A stretch of 64,000 nt of DNA from assembly GCF_003351345.1 (NCBI RefSeq), contig NZ_QQTO01000022.1:1-64000 (forward strand), written 5' to 3'. Numbering within the stretch: the stretch's first letter is position 1; each line of letters starts with the position of its first letter. This stretch comes from Allobosea caraganae. GTDB lineage: Bacteria > Pseudomonadota > Alphaproteobacteria > Rhizobiales > Beijerinckiaceae. Of the stretch, positions 51,033 through 59,707 are shown in pieces. Below the pieces are notes generated by a model. The model was not told where the DNA came from. It worked only from the letters and a program-made list of their open reading frames with translations, and searched no databases. A program made the position numbers and the translations under genes.

Positions 51033-53357
51033 CTATTGCCCCAAGACCTGAGCGGCGGCGCCTGCCCCATATTTGGCGTCGAACTGGTCGCGGGCGCTGG
51101 GATTGGAGCGAAGGAAGTCGACGGCGGCGGGCGGAGCTTGTGTGGCCTGGCGCTGCTGCTGCGGGCGATCCGGTGCGGGAGCGGCCTGCCGTTGACCGGG
51201 AGACTGGCCCCCCGCTTTGCCGCGCAACTCCTCAATACGACTCTGCGCAATACCCTTCTGGCGCTCCGCCAGCGTCAGCATGCGGTCGATGGTGCGGGCC
51301 CGCAGCTCCGGCGGGGTTGATGGATCGCCCAGCAGCCGCTGGAATTCCGACATCTCCCGTTCGGTCGTCGCACCCTTCAGAAGGGCCGACATGCTCTTGA
51401 TGGCCTCGAAGGACATGATCTGCCCGAACTCGCGGGTAGCCCTGGCCTTTTGCTCATCAAAGATGATGCCAGCGCCTGGAATGCCGGACGTTCCCGCTTG
51501 CCCCTTCAAGCCGGCGCCCACGCCCATGTAGGTCTGCCCGTTCAGTTCGCGAGCCCGCTTGAGCGTTTCGATAGTGCCCTCGATTACCGGCAATTCGTCT
51601 TCGGCGGCGAAGATGGCCTTCTGATCCGCAGCGGACGGACCGGGCTTGGCCCTGGTGGCGGCCTTTTCGCGCTCGTAATCGAGGATTGAGCCAGCGAAGC
51701 CGTTCCGCTTCGCATATTCGTATTCTTTGACGCTGGTAGGGGCGCTGTCCGTCTTCTCCCGCTGGTATTCAGCTGGGCTCTTCGCCTGCGTCCAGCCCAT
51801 GCCACGCGCGTACATAAACTCCTTGACGGTATCGGGCGCCTTCGAAGCCTCCAGCGCCTCCTTCAGGAAAATCTCGCCAACGGCGCGGGCGTTGGCGGGA
51901 AGGTTCGGATTGGCGAGAGCTGTGGCGAGTTTGCCGACCTGTCCTTTCGCCGCTTCCATCTGCCGGGTCATGCCATAGTCGAGCGCCTGCGCGGATGTCG
52001 TCGGGCGCGGCAACTGGCTGCTGGGAACCCCTACCTGCGAGCCGACGCCCTGCGTCTGCATCGCCCCGCGCGCCGGCATATCGGCAGCCTGCGCCACGGG
52101 CGTCTGACCAAGGGCCGGAAGCGCAAGCGGCGCGTCTCGGCCTTGGGGCGCCGCAAAGTCGTTTTGAGCCCCGCCGCCCTGAGACAGGGCGAACGTCCGC
52201 GAACCCGCATCATTCTCGTTCGAGAGATCGGGCGGCATCTGCGCAGGCATCTGGCCGATGGCGGGCACCGCGTCACGAGCCGGGACATCCGCGCCGATGT
52301 TGAAGGGGCGAGGCGCTGGCATGGGTGCGCTAGCAACCGGAGAACCGAGCTGCGAAAGTGCGCTGCCCATCCAAGGTTGGGAAACACCCTCATCCTGAAA
52401 CACGGGGCGCGTCGCCTCGCCTGCCGAGATGGCATTGAAGGCGCTGCCGGTCATGGGCGCCGGCTGGCCGGGCACTGCGAAGCCCGAGCCATTGCCTCGC
52501 AAGGCTGCGAGCGCCGCACCGGGCGCCGGCATGTCGGGGCCACCTTGCGCAACCTGCGTCGCATAGCCCCCGCTCTGATGGCGCGCGAGATAGTCCCGCA
52601 GGGTCGTGCCGTTATCGTCTGCGGGATTGTACTGGCCGCCCGTCGCGATGAACTTGCGAAGCCCCTCCTTGCCTCCCAGATGCGCGACGGCGCGCATCCC
52701 TTCGACCGTGACAGGGACGCCCGCAACTTGCTGGCCAACCATCTTGTCGAGGCCGTTCTGCGCAATGAAGTTGTCGATGTCGCCGAAGTGCCAGCGTTCA
52801 GCGCGCTGCTGCAATTCAGGCGAGGTCATGAACTGTTGCGGCGTCGTTCCCTGAGGGATGGCGCCGGCCGCCGCCGCTTCCTGCAAACGTGCTTGGCCGA
52901 ACTGCGCGCGTCCGAAATGCCCGACTTGGCCACCGGCTCCAACCGCATCGTTCTGAGCGCGCCAGTTGCCACCACTCTCCGAGTTGATCAGCGAGGCGGG
53001 CGAGGTTTCGCCGGCAGTCGGAGCAAAGTTCAAGCTCGGAGGCGTACCCTGGCCGAGAGCAGCCAGGCCTCCACCTGAACCGGACAGAGCATCGGCAAGT
53101 CCTCGCGTCGCCGCCTCGGAGAGCCCGCGGGTCCGCGACGTTTCGGCGAGCTTGAGCACGTCGACCGCGCTCCCGAGGTCGCCGAGCGACATGATGCGGC
53201 TGGCGGCGCCGGAATAATCCGGGTTCGGGCCGGTGAGAGATTGCCCGATGTCGGCGAGCGTGCGCTTCTTGTTGGCCTTGTCATAGGCGTCCGTGAACGC
53301 GCTTCCGAGGCTTCCAAGGGGACTGAAGTCGATAAGCCGGGGACCGTAGTTGGCCAT
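51033..53357 (-). CDS. Phage virion protein with a lysozyme/transglycosylase-like domain
   Basis: The protein is 774 residues from the ATG at 53357, which overlaps the upstream stop (TAATG); an ATG six bases earlier is possible. Residues about 118-260 resemble a muramidase or SLT domain, with a likely catalytic Glu in INSESGGNW, then GHFGRAQFG and VEGMRAVAHLGGKEGLRKF. The rest is long, Ala/Pro/Gln-rich and disordered, then helical (GAIIFDEQKARATREFGQIM-like region). This is the size and layout of an internal virion protein that locally opens peptidoglycan during DNA entry (P22 gp20 or T7 gp16-like in role). Confidence 0.7.
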   Translation of the reverse strand: MANYGPRLIDFSPLGSLGSAFTDAYDKANKKRTLADIGQSLTGPNPDYSGAASRIMSLGDLGSAVDVLKLAETSRTRGLSEAATRGLADALSGSGGGLAALGQGTPPSLNFAPTAGETSPASLINSESGGNWRAQNDAVGAGGQVGHFGRAQFGQARLQEAAAAGAIPQGTTPQQFMTSPELQQRAERWHFGDIDNFIAQNGLDKMVGQQVAGVPVTVEGMRAVAHLGGKEGLRKFIATGGQYNPADDNGTTLRDYLARHQSGGYATQVAQGGPDMPAPGAALAALRGNGSGFAVPGQPAPMTGSAFNAISAGEATRPVFQDEGVSQPWMGSALSQLGSPVASAPMPAPRPFNIGADVPARDAVPAIGQMPAQMPPDLSNENDAGSRTFALSQGGGAQNDFAAPQGRDAPLALPALGQTPVAQAADMPARGAMQTQGVGSQVGVPSSQLPRPTTSAQALDYGMTRQMEAAKGQVGKLATALANPNLPANARAVGEIFLKEALEASKAPDTVKEFMYARGMGWTQAKSPAEYQREKTDSAPTSVKEYEYAKRNGFAGSILDYEREKAATRAKPGPSAADQKAIFAAEDELPVIEGTIETLKRARELNGQTYMGVGAGLKGQAGTSGIPGAGIIFDEQKARATREFGQIMSFEAIKSMSALLKGATTEREMSEFQRLLGDPSTPPELRARTIDRMLTLAERQKGIAQSRIEELRGKAGGQSPGQRQAAPAPDRPQQQRQATQAPPAAVDFLRSNPSARDQFDAKYGAGAAAQVLGQ

Positions 53358-54256
53358 TACCATTTCGTCCCGTCGCCGAAGGGTTGGAAGTTCGTCGCGG
53401 CGCCGAGCGCGTTGCTGACGGTACCTCCGCCACCGAATAGGGCACCGCCCGCAAGTCCGCCGAGCCCACCCAGGCCACCACCGAGGAGAGACAGGCCGGT
53501 CTTGGCGATGTTCATGCCGAAGTTTAACTTGTTGGCCGCCGCGTCCTGGCCTGCCATCAACGCACCTGTGCCAGCGCTAATGGTCTGCTGCCCGAGGTTG
53601 GCCAAGTTGCTCGCGCCCAGGCCCGCGAAGTTGGAATAGATCCCCGCTTCTCGGCCGGCCGCGTTGTCGTAAATGTTGCTCTCGTCGCGCCCACGCTGAA
53701 CGCCAAGGTCCCCAAGGCCACGTTGGAGGGCCGCTTGAGCGCCGGTCGCTTGAAGACCTTGCGTGGAAAGACCGTTGAGCCGATCCTGCCAGCCGCCATA
53801 TTCCTGATTGGCAAGCTGGCTGGCGCGATCCGTGATGGCGGCCTGCGTATTTCCCGAGCCGAGCGCTCCAAGAGCAGAGGCTTTGCGCGCAACCGCATCC
53901 GTCGCCTGATCGACCTGATACTGATAGCTTGGCGATGCCTGGAACTGAGAGACCGCAGCCGCATTGCCCGCCGCGCCGTTCTGCCCGAGGCTGTTCTGAT
54001 ATGTCGTCAGCGCGCCACGGCCGGCCTCCGCCCAAGGGTCGAACCGGCCGATGGCTTCCTGATACTGCGGCACGGCGGCGTCATAGCCCTGCCCGAGTGA
54101 CGCGAGGCTGTTGGTGCGACCAGTGCCAATGGAGCCGAGCGCGTTGGTCTGCCCCGTATTGAGTAAGGCGCTGATTGAGTTGCCGGTGTTCTGCGCCTGA
54201 TCGGCAGCCCACATGCCGGTGAGACGGCCTTGCCGGCCTGAAAACGGGTCCGCCAT
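53357..54256 (-). CDS. Phage DNA-transfer protein (P32-like)
   Basis: The protein is 299 residues from the ATG at 54256, coupled to the upstream gene by TAATG. It has family-like features: YQEAIGRFDPWAEAGRGALT, then FQASPSYQYQVDQATDAVAR and LANQEYGGWQDRLNGLSTQG, the pattern of P32-type DNA-transfer proteins. The C-terminus is Gly-rich and hydrophobic (GLSLLGGGLGGLGGLAGGAL), likely to insert into a membrane. It is the smallest of three consecutive virion proteins thought to be ejected with DNA. Confidence 0.72.
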   Translation of the reverse strand: MADPFSGRQGRLTGMWAADQAQNTGNSISALLNTGQTNALGSIGTGRTNSLASLGQGYDAAVPQYQEAIGRFDPWAEAGRGALTTYQNSLGQNGAAGNAAAVSQFQASPSYQYQVDQATDAVARKASALGALGSGNTQAAITDRASQLANQEYGGWQDRLNGLSTQGLQATGAQAALQRGLGDLGVQRGRDESNIYDNAAGREAGIYSNFAGLGASNLANLGQQTISAGTGALMAGQDAAANKLNFGMNIAKTGLSLLGGGLGGLGGLAGGALFGGGGTVSNALGAATNFQPFGDGTKW

Positions 54257-54534
54257 TAGGCCTGCCCTCCGCATCCGATGACTGCGTGATAGGCCTGGAA
54301 ATGCTGATCTGTGACCGACCAGGCGTCCAGGATGTCGTTGTGGACGCGGGCGTAAGTTTCCGCGTCGCGAGGAGCATGGCGAAGCAGCAACAGCAGCTGC
54401 TCGGTGAGCTGTCTCATGCGCTCGGCGCACAATGCGGCGCCGACGATGTGCCGCTCGATCGGCAACGGGGGCGCTACGTTCGCCGGCTCCGAACGCTCGC
54501 TCTCGGCGCTCTCGATCTGGTGCAGCGCGTTCAC
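54256..54534 (-). CDS. Hypothetical phage-associated protein
   Basis: The 92-residue frame starts at a GTG that overlaps the upstream stop (GTGA) and ends overlapping the next start (TAATG), so it is tightly coupled in the cassette. It is helical, with RMRQLTEQLLLLLRHAPRDA and a C-terminal AYHAVIGCGGQA. No domain is recognised. Confidence 0.6.
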   Translation of the reverse strand: MNALHQIESAESERSEPANVAPPLPIERHIVGAALCAERMRQLTEQLLLLLRHAPRDAETYARVHNDILDAWSVTDQHFQAYHAVIGCGGQA

Positions 54535-54713
54535 GCAGTCACCGAGCGATTCTGATTATCAGCAGCGAGCGTGAGCTGAGCGCGGATCAACGCGCGGATG
54601 GTGCTCGACATCGACGTGTCGCGGCGCTCGGCTTCCTTCTCAACTGCGGCCCGCAATTCGGGTTCGACGCCGCAAATCAGGGTGGCAGTTCGTTTCGGTC
54701 GTTTGGAATGCAT
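54531..54713 (-). CDS. Ribbon-helix-helix (Arc-like) regulator
   Basis: The protein is 60 residues from the ATG at 54713, with GGAGG before it. It has the Arc/MetJ plan: a strand with basic residues (KRTATLICGVEPEL), then two helices RAAVEKEAERRDTSM and STIRALIRAQLTL. It probably represses its own cassette. It is the first gene of the leftward ejection-protein operon, where head and packaging genes would normally lie upstream but do not. Confidence 0.72.
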   Translation of the reverse strand: MHSKRPKRTATLICGVEPELRAAVEKEAERRDTSMSSTIRALIRAQLTLAADNQNRSVTA

Positions 54714-55086
54714 AAGTGCCTCCATTTCTGGAGACAAGATGACCCAAAACGACTAAAAGATCAATAAAATCAATATACTACACGCCTACAGCCGCTGGCG
54801 TTCGCTGGTATCCGTTCGCAGTCGGAAATTTGGATTTTTCGGCCCGCGCCCCCAGATTTATTTTCGTGCGCCTGCCGAGCGGGCGGCGCAGACGGCCCGG
54901 CGCTGGCTGCACCGATCGAAGCAATGAGGCGCGGGAACCGGAACAGATTTCGCACAGCCCTAGGACGACGCGCGGTGCGGCTTGCGGTCGCTGTCCTGCG
55001 AGGAGACGAAGTATCAAATGATATTGAAGCCGTCCGAGGTACCTCTATATTTCCTCGCCTGAACTGGGAACGGTGGAGTAGACGGC
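54714..55086. other. Gene-free junction between phage cassette and accessory region
   Basis: AT-rich sequence at 54745-54785 should hold the promoter of the leftward cassette. I see no convincing gene or RNA in the remainder; frames on both strands are low-complexity. Gene orientation flips here, so it may be the right edge of the phage-derived island, but no repeat matching 36473-36834 was found by eye. Confidence 0.35.
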
Positions 55087-55296
55087 ATGACGCGTCTTGT
55101 TGAAATGCCAGTTGAAACCCCTTCCATGACCATTCAGACGGACGACGAGTTTCGGGCAGCGCTGGCCAGGCTTCAGACCTTGGAAAGCGCAACATTCGAG
55201 ACGTCCTACGCTCTCGAAAAATTGGCGTTGCAGGCGGCAGTCGCTGAGTACATGGCCCGAAAGGAAGCCTCTGCTGCTCCGACGGGTGCGATCTAG
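55087..55296 (+). CDS. Small hypothetical protein
   Basis: The 69-residue protein has a helical body with LARLQTLESATFETSYALEK then LALQAAVAEYMARKEA. No domain is recognised. Codon use is normal for the window. Confidence 0.45.
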   Translation: MTRLVEMPVETPSMTIQTDDEFRAALARLQTLESATFETSYALEKLALQAAVAEYMARKEASAAPTGAI

Positions 55297-55391
55297 AGGC
55301 CCTCGCGGAAAATCAAACAGGCTGGCCCCCCCAACGCGGCAACTATGTCAATTGATATCGCCGACGCGACGCCGGCACGTCAGTATCGCTG

Positions 55392-55598
55392 ATGAGTCCG
55401 ACACCGAGCCCCGGTCAGATCACCACGTTGAGCCAACTCTATGCCAGCCTTCGATCCGCGGTCGACGATGCGGCCGAAGCACTGGACGCCGTTCGCGTCG
55501 GCGAAAGTTCGGGGGCGGTCGATACCGAGCGCTTTCTCGCTGCCAGCCAGCGGGTGGCGGCTCTCGCCCGTGAAATTGCGGCGATCCTCGACAGGTAG
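55392..55598 (+). CDS. Small helical hypothetical protein
   Basis: The 68-residue protein is probably a short coiled coil (LYASLRSAVDDAAEALDAVR, then VAALAREIAAILDR). It lies 63 bases before the Crp/Fnr regulator on the same strand. Confidence 0.45.
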   Translation: MSPTPSPGQITTLSQLYASLRSAVDDAAEALDAVRVGESSGAVDTERFLAASQRVAALAREIAAILDR

Positions 55599-55661
55599 CA
55601 TCGGACGCCCCAATCTGGCTCGGCCCCGGAAACTCGTCGCAGCCAGCAGGATTCGGCTAAC

Positions 55662-56411
55662 ATGAATGATCTACGCGACGACCGGGCCATCGCCGTGGAG
55701 GCGCTGATCCGCTATCTGGAGTGCCGCGATCAGGTCTCGGCCTACGAACGCAATCTGCTGGCCAACCTGTCGATGCGTTTCAAGGCCTTCGGCAAGGGCG
55801 AGGAGCTCGTCGTCGAGCATTCGCGGCCGAACGAAAGCTGCCTCGTCCTGAGTGGCTTCACCGGCAGGGAGGTCATGCTCAAGGACGGAACGCGCCAGAT
55901 CACCGCGGTCCACATTCCCGGCGACTTCGTCGACCTCCACGCGCTGTTGCTGAAGCTAATGGACCATAGCGTGGTCGCGCTCACTGAGGTCCATGCGGCC
56001 TACGTGCCGCATCAGGAGCTGGTGCGGATCTCGGAGGCGGCGCCTCATCTCAGCCGCCTGCTCTGGCTCTCGACGGTTGTCGACGGCGCCATTCAGCGCG
56101 CGTGGATCGCCTGCATAGGCCGACGCAAGCCACTTCACCATCTCGGCCATCTAATCTGCGAACTCAGCGTGCGCCTGAACGCGGTCGGCCTGGCGCCGCG
56201 CCATTCCTTCGATTTCCCGGTGACGCAGGCGCAACTGGCCGATGTCCTCGGCATGTCGCTGGTGCAGGTGAACCGGACCTTGCAAGCGTTGCGGCGCACC
56301 GGGTTGGTGAGCTGGAAGGCCTCGACCGTTACCATCCACGACTTCGCGGCCCTGGCGGAGCTCTGCGATTTCGACCCGATTTACCTCAACCTGATCAACG
56401 AGCCACGCTGA
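55662..56411 (+). CDS. Crp/Fnr-family transcriptional regulator
   Basis: The 249-residue protein has a cyclic-nucleotide-binding-like beta barrel (about 25-135, with ESCLVLSGFTGREVMLKDG) and a C-terminal winged helix (TQAQLADVLGMSLVQVNRTL). The conserved PGDFVDLHALL stretch is present. The Fnr cysteine set for an iron-sulfur cluster is absent, so it senses something else or works without ligand. Multiple regulators of this subgroup are common in Hyphomicrobiales, often near stress genes. It precedes a run of small genes on the same strand, but control of them is not shown. Confidence 0.9.
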   Translation: MNDLRDDRAIAVEALIRYLECRDQVSAYERNLLANLSMRFKAFGKGEELVVEHSRPNESCLVLSGFTGREVMLKDGTRQITAVHIPGDFVDLHALLLKLMDHSVVALTEVHAAYVPHQELVRISEAAPHLSRLLWLSTVVDGAIQRAWIACIGRRKPLHHLGHLICELSVRLNAVGLAPRHSFDFPVTQAQLADVLGMSLVQVNRTLQALRRTGLVSWKASTVTIHDFAALAELCDFDPIYLNLINEPR

Positions 56412-56445
56412 CGGAACCAACGGCATCATGCGACATTGATCCGGC

Positions 56446-56691
56446 ATGCCGCGCTACTTCATCGACAGCTCCGACGGTCGTCACAGCGATATCGACAAGG
56501 AAGGCCTTGAGCTTTCCGACGACGAGACCGCGCGGCGAATCGCGCTCGATGCTCTGCCAGACATGGCAAGGGACAAGCTGCCGGATGGCGATGAACGCAG
56601 CTTCCGCGTCTGCGTGCGCAACTCCGACGGGTCGGTGATCTACCGTGCGCGACTCGATTTGATCGATGAGTGGCTGGACGGCCGCGTCTAG
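56446..56691 (+). CDS. DUF6894-like small protein
   Basis: The 81-residue protein begins MPRYFIDSSDGRHSDIDKEG, followed by a helix (DETARRIALDALPDMARDKL) and a strand pair (RSFRVCVRNSDGSVIYRARL). This is the plan of the short DUF6894 proteins. A relative is encoded at 60731-61033. The function is unknown. Confidence 0.7.
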   Translation: MPRYFIDSSDGRHSDIDKEGLELSDDETARRIALDALPDMARDKLPDGDERSFRVCVRNSDGSVIYRARLDLIDEWLDGRV

Positions 56692-56874
56692 AAGAGCCTG
56701 CGCTTCGCACCCTGTCTCGAGATCCTACCGCGACATATGACGCCATTGCTGTCGTTCTCTGTGCGCCGTGCATGGAGCGGCCGACACGGCCAATCGCGAA
56801 GTCCATGACCGACCCAGGTTCAGCGGAACGGGTGCCGAAATTAGGCGTTATCGCTGACGGACAGGGGCAATGCG

Positions 56875-57093
56875 ATGGCACACACGGGCAGGCAGTTGGC
56901 GCTCGAAATGATTCAGAAGTTTCCCGGCCGAGATTGGATCGCGGAGCTGGCCGACCGCACCAGCCACACTCGCGATTTCATCGAGTGGCACCTCCAAGAG
57001 GATATCGCAGTGCCGGACGATGTGAAGCGTGCCGCGGAGGACATGCTGAGGCCGACGGTACTCGATGACGGCAAGCCCGGCAATTTTGCCTAG
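56875..57093 (+). CDS. Small hypothetical protein, paralog of 58820-59056
   Basis: The 72-residue protein reads MAHTGRQLALEMIQKFPGRD then WIAELADRTSHTRDFIEWHL. The gene at 58820 encodes the same framework with substitutions (GRQIAIEMTQKFQGRDWIAA, DFVEWHLKEDM). It probably has a compact helical fold. No function is known. Confidence 0.55.
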   Translation: MAHTGRQLALEMIQKFPGRDWIAELADRTSHTRDFIEWHLQEDIAVPDDVKRAAEDMLRPTVLDDGKPGNFA

Positions 57094-57107
57094 GCAGAAG
57101 GTCTTGC

Positions 57108-57320
57108 ATGTCCCGACCCCGCCCCAACAAGACACGGCCTCTACCGGCGATGGTCGCAAGCACTCGCGACGCAGAGAAGGCAGCCGAGCTCATCGAGGCG
57201 CTCAGCGGCTGCCTGGAAGGGACCGCCGAAGAAGGCGCCCTCGTCGATCTGATCTTTAAGCTCGAAGTCTGGGAGGCGAAGAAAATTTGGCGCGGAACAG
57301 CCTTGGCACAGCGCCGTTGA
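57108..57320 (+). CDS. Small hypothetical protein
   Basis: The 70-residue protein begins MSRPRPNKTRPLPAMVAST and has a helical end with LVDLIFKLEVWEAKKIWRGT. It starts 14 bases after the previous gene, so it is likely in the same unit. No domain is recognised. Confidence 0.4.
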   Translation: MSRPRPNKTRPLPAMVASTRDAEKAAELIEALSGCLEGTAEEGALVDLIFKLEVWEAKKIWRGTALAQRR

Positions 57321-57351
57321 GTCGCATCAGTCCCGTTGCGTAGGTGCGGTC

Positions 57352-57633
57352 ATGGCAGTGCGACCCAAGCTCTCGAACACCACTGTCTCGCTTGCGGCTC
57401 GCATGCGCCGCAACCATCCCGACCAGACCGAACTTCAGCTCGAACCTCGCGAGCTCTACCGCGAGCAATGCGAGGACGCCGAGGGCAACCGCTACACCGT
57501 CATCGCCTGGCGCCCCTTTCCCGGCCTGGACCTCGTGGAGTTCACGCTCGACGACGGCTCGCCGGTGAAGTTCGTCGACGACTGCCTGTTCCAGGTCGCA
57601 GAAACCGGCACCTTCATCACCCGCTGCCCGTAA
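57352..57633 (+). CDS. Small beta-rich hypothetical protein
   Basis: The 93-residue protein has strand-turn patterns (YTVIAWRPFPGLDLVEFTLD, then VKFVDDCLFQVAETGTFITR) that suggest a small beta barrel. It is followed eight bases later by another small gene. Confidence 0.45.
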   Translation: MAVRPKLSNTTVSLAARMRRNHPDQTELQLEPRELYREQCEDAEGNRYTVIAWRPFPGLDLVEFTLDDGSPVKFVDDCLFQVAETGTFITRCP

Positions 57634-57641
57634 GGACACCC

Positions 57642-57851
57642 ATGACCAGAAAGCCGAGCCGCGTCTTCGTCGTCAGCAGAATCCGCGACGTCATAGTGAG
57701 CGCAGACCCGTCCGAAGGAGCGCTCATCGGCATGGAGGTTCCCGGCGAGGCGGACATTGAACTTCGCCTGCCCGCTGATGCCTTGGCCAAGCTCGAGGCT
57801 TTGCTAGCGAACGCTAACATGGAGCAGGCGAAGTTTCAGAAGATGCAGTGA
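57642..57851 (+). CDS. Small hypothetical protein
   Basis: The protein is 69 residues from the ATG at 57642, with AAGGA before it. It has a beta-rich start (SRVFVVSRIRDVIVSADPSE) and a helical end (LAKLEALLANANMEQAKFQK). No family is recognised. Confidence 0.5.
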   Translation: MTRKPSRVFVVSRIRDVIVSADPSEGALIGMEVPGEADIELRLPADALAKLEALLANANMEQAKFQKMQ

Positions 57852-57880
57852 GGTGGCCGATGACCTCCCACCAAGGAAAA

Positions 57881-57940
57881 GGCCCGCCGGCGCGACCTGG
57901 GGGAAGCCAGAATCGTCGTAATGAGCCGAGAGGGCGGGCC
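57881..57940 (-). terminator. Terminator for the leftward gene at 57949
   Basis: GGCCCGCC (57881-57888) pairs with GGCGGGCC (57933-57940) over a 44-base loop. Read leftward, the hairpin ends in TTTTCC, fitting intrinsic termination right after the stop of the leftward gene. Confidence 0.45.
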
Positions 57941-57948
57941 GCACCGAC

Positions 57949-58206
57949 CTAGTGAAGTGTGAGCGGAGTCCGCGCCCAGAGCCTTAAGCCGGCCCTCCTA
58001 TCTGTTTCAGGGAGAGTCCAGGGCTCGATAATCTCGCCCTCGGGCGACAGGAAGCGCTCCAAGTAGCCAAAATCTCCGCGTCCGTCGTAGAAGAAGCACA
58101 CCTTCCAGCCGTCGCAGGAGGGAAGCACCACGAAATGCGCGTGGTTTCCGTGCCTAGGTGGCGGCGCCGCGCTGGCAGCAACGTTGGACAGATACCGGAT
58201 TTCCAT
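57949..58206 (-). CDS. Small hypothetical protein
   Basis: The 85-residue protein begins MEIRYLSNVAASAAPPPRHG, followed by strand-rich HAHFVVLPSCDGWKVCFFYD and GYLERFLSPEGEIIEPW. It is compact, probably beta, with no family assigned. GGAGA precedes the ATG. It is divergent from the gene at 58441; the gap (58207-58440) shows no gene. Confidence 0.5.
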   Translation of the reverse strand: MEIRYLSNVAASAAPPPRHGNHAHFVVLPSCDGWKVCFFYDGRGDFGYLERFLSPEGEIIEPWTLPETDRRAGLRLWARTPLTLH

Positions 58207-58440
58207 TGGTCTTCTCCCAGGGGAGGTTCGGACCTATCTGCCAAGGCGGGCGGGAAAGCAAGTAAAGTCGGGATGAGTAGTTGTAGCAAATGAGTACGTA
58301 ACGCTGGCGACGCGTGGCGAGCCTGCGACACTGAAATGGTTGTTTACCGCACCGTAAAGGCGCCCAATGACTTAGCGCTGCATACCTGCGCTTTATCCCT
58401 CTGCGAGCCCGCTCGGGAGGCGAGTCCAAGCGAGATCATC

Positions 58441-58719
58441 ATGAAATCCGGCCATGGCAGGTTGATCCTGCGCGATGGGATGGACGTGCCTTTAGACTAC
58501 TGTATGGCCGCTCTGAAAGAGGGCGCTCGACGTCACGGAAGCCTCATTGGCGATTTGAGCAAAATCGACGCGGGGGAATTCGCCTATACGATCCGGTATG
58601 TCCCCGCGGATGACGACGAGTTCACCTTGCTGGTCACGACCTTCCATGACAACTATCTGACGTTCGTTAGCGACGTTGTTCAATCAGGTTACCCGCATGA
58701 GGAGCCCGAGCGGAGTTAG
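58441..58719 (+). CDS. Small hypothetical protein
   Basis: The protein is 92 residues from the ATG at 58441. It has a beta/alpha pattern: GRLILRDGMDVPLDYCMAAL, then FAYTIRYVPADDDEFTLLVT. No domain is recognised. A GC hairpin follows the stop at about 58741-58757. Confidence 0.45.
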   Translation: MKSGHGRLILRDGMDVPLDYCMAALKEGARRHGSLIGDLSKIDAGEFAYTIRYVPADDDEFTLLVTTFHDNYLTFVSDVVQSGYPHEEPERS

Positions 58720-58819
58720 CCCCGGGGCCGGGCCAGGCGTGGGGGCTTTGGCTCCCTTTGAAGTCGCCGGAACGGGCGTCGAGATATCGCGTTGCCCCTG
58801 ATCACCCAGGGAGGACGCC

Positions 58820-59056
58820 ATGGCACTGACCGGCAGACAGATTGCAATCGAGATGACCCAGAAGTTTCAGGGCCGCGATTGGATAGCCGCGCTCGCGGAG
58901 CAGTGCGGGCAAACCCGCGACTTCGTCGAGTGGCATCTCAAGGAGGACATGACGCCCCCGATCGAACTTGGCGAAGCAGCCAGCGCGATGCTTGAGCGCG
59001 CCGACGATGATTTCGCTGGGCTACCGGCTAACACCCGGAAGCTTCGACAGGGTTGA
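58820..59056 (+). CDS. Small hypothetical protein, paralog of 56875-57093
   Basis: The 78-residue protein begins MALTGRQIAIEMTQKFQGRD and shares its framework with the 72-residue protein at 56875, diverging after the EWHL motif. GGGAGG stands before the ATG. After its stop comes a hairpin, GTCAGC GCGA GCTGAC (59162-59177), flanked by GCCC/GGGC, a likely terminator. Confidence 0.55.
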   Translation: MALTGRQIAIEMTQKFQGRDWIAALAEQCGQTRDFVEWHLKEDMTPPIELGEAASAMLERADDDFAGLPANTRKLRQG

Positions 59057-59280
59057 TGCGAGGTCGCCTACCTGCTCGACATGAGTCCGGAGAAGCGCCG
59101 AGGCATGCTCGTCGGCGTCAAAGGCGGCACGCCGGACGAGGCCCGGGGTTGAAAAGCCCCCGTCAGCGCGAGCTGACAGGGCGTTCAGTGAGGAAGTAAT
59201 TGCGACAGAGCCGGACTTTTGGCACCCGCACTGACGCGCGTCACCGTCATCTCTGTTAAAAGACTGTCGCCCGATAGATG

Positions 59281-59481
59281 CTATTTCTTGACGGGCCTTC
59301 CGGGATTGATGGCGCTCGGTGATGCCGACGGCTTGGGCTGGCCGCGGGCCGGCGCGGTTGTTACCGACGACGAGCTTTTCCTGCCCTCTGTGTCGGCAGG
59401 AATGCCCGAGCCGGGACGCGGCCGGCTATCACTGGATCGAGGTGGTTGGCCGACTGGCGGCGCCTTGCTGCTATTGGTCAT
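59281..59481 (-). CDS. Disordered low-complexity small protein
   Basis: The protein is 66 residues from the ATG at 59481. It is rich in Ser, Pro, Gly and Lys (MTNSSKAPPVGQPPRSSDSR...) and almost certainly unstructured. It begins one base after the stop of the gene upstream, which supports co-translation. No function is known. Confidence 0.4.
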   Translation of the reverse strand: MTNSSKAPPVGQPPRSSDSRPRPGSGIPADTEGRKSSSSVTTAPARGQPKPSASPSAINPGRPVKK

Positions 59482-59482
59482 T

Positions 59483-59707
59483 TCACAGCTCCTCTGGCGG
59501 CTCACGGTCGCGACCATTGCCGGCAGTGGCGTCACCATCGCCCGACAAACCCACCGGGTTGGCGCTCACCAAGCCACCGTCATTTGGCTGGGCCTGCGAT
59601 CGGGCGTACTGACCCGCTGCGTCCGCCTGCGCCGGTTGCTTGGCCCGCATGCTTTGAATCTCGGCTTCTTGCTCGGTTGAGAGAGGATTGCCATGGCCGT
59701 CTTTCAT
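59483..59707 (-). CDS. Small hydrophilic hypothetical protein
   Basis: The protein is 74 residues from the ATG at 59707, with GGGAGA before it. It has a charged start, MKDGHGNPLSTEQEAEIQSM, then a Gln/Asp/Gly-rich disordered end. It overlaps the upstream gene by four bases and is followed directly by another disordered protein. Confidence 0.45.
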   Translation of the reverse strand: MKDGHGNPLSTEQEAEIQSMRAKQPAQADAAGQYARSQAQPNDGGLVSANPVGLSGDGDATAGNGRDREPPEEL

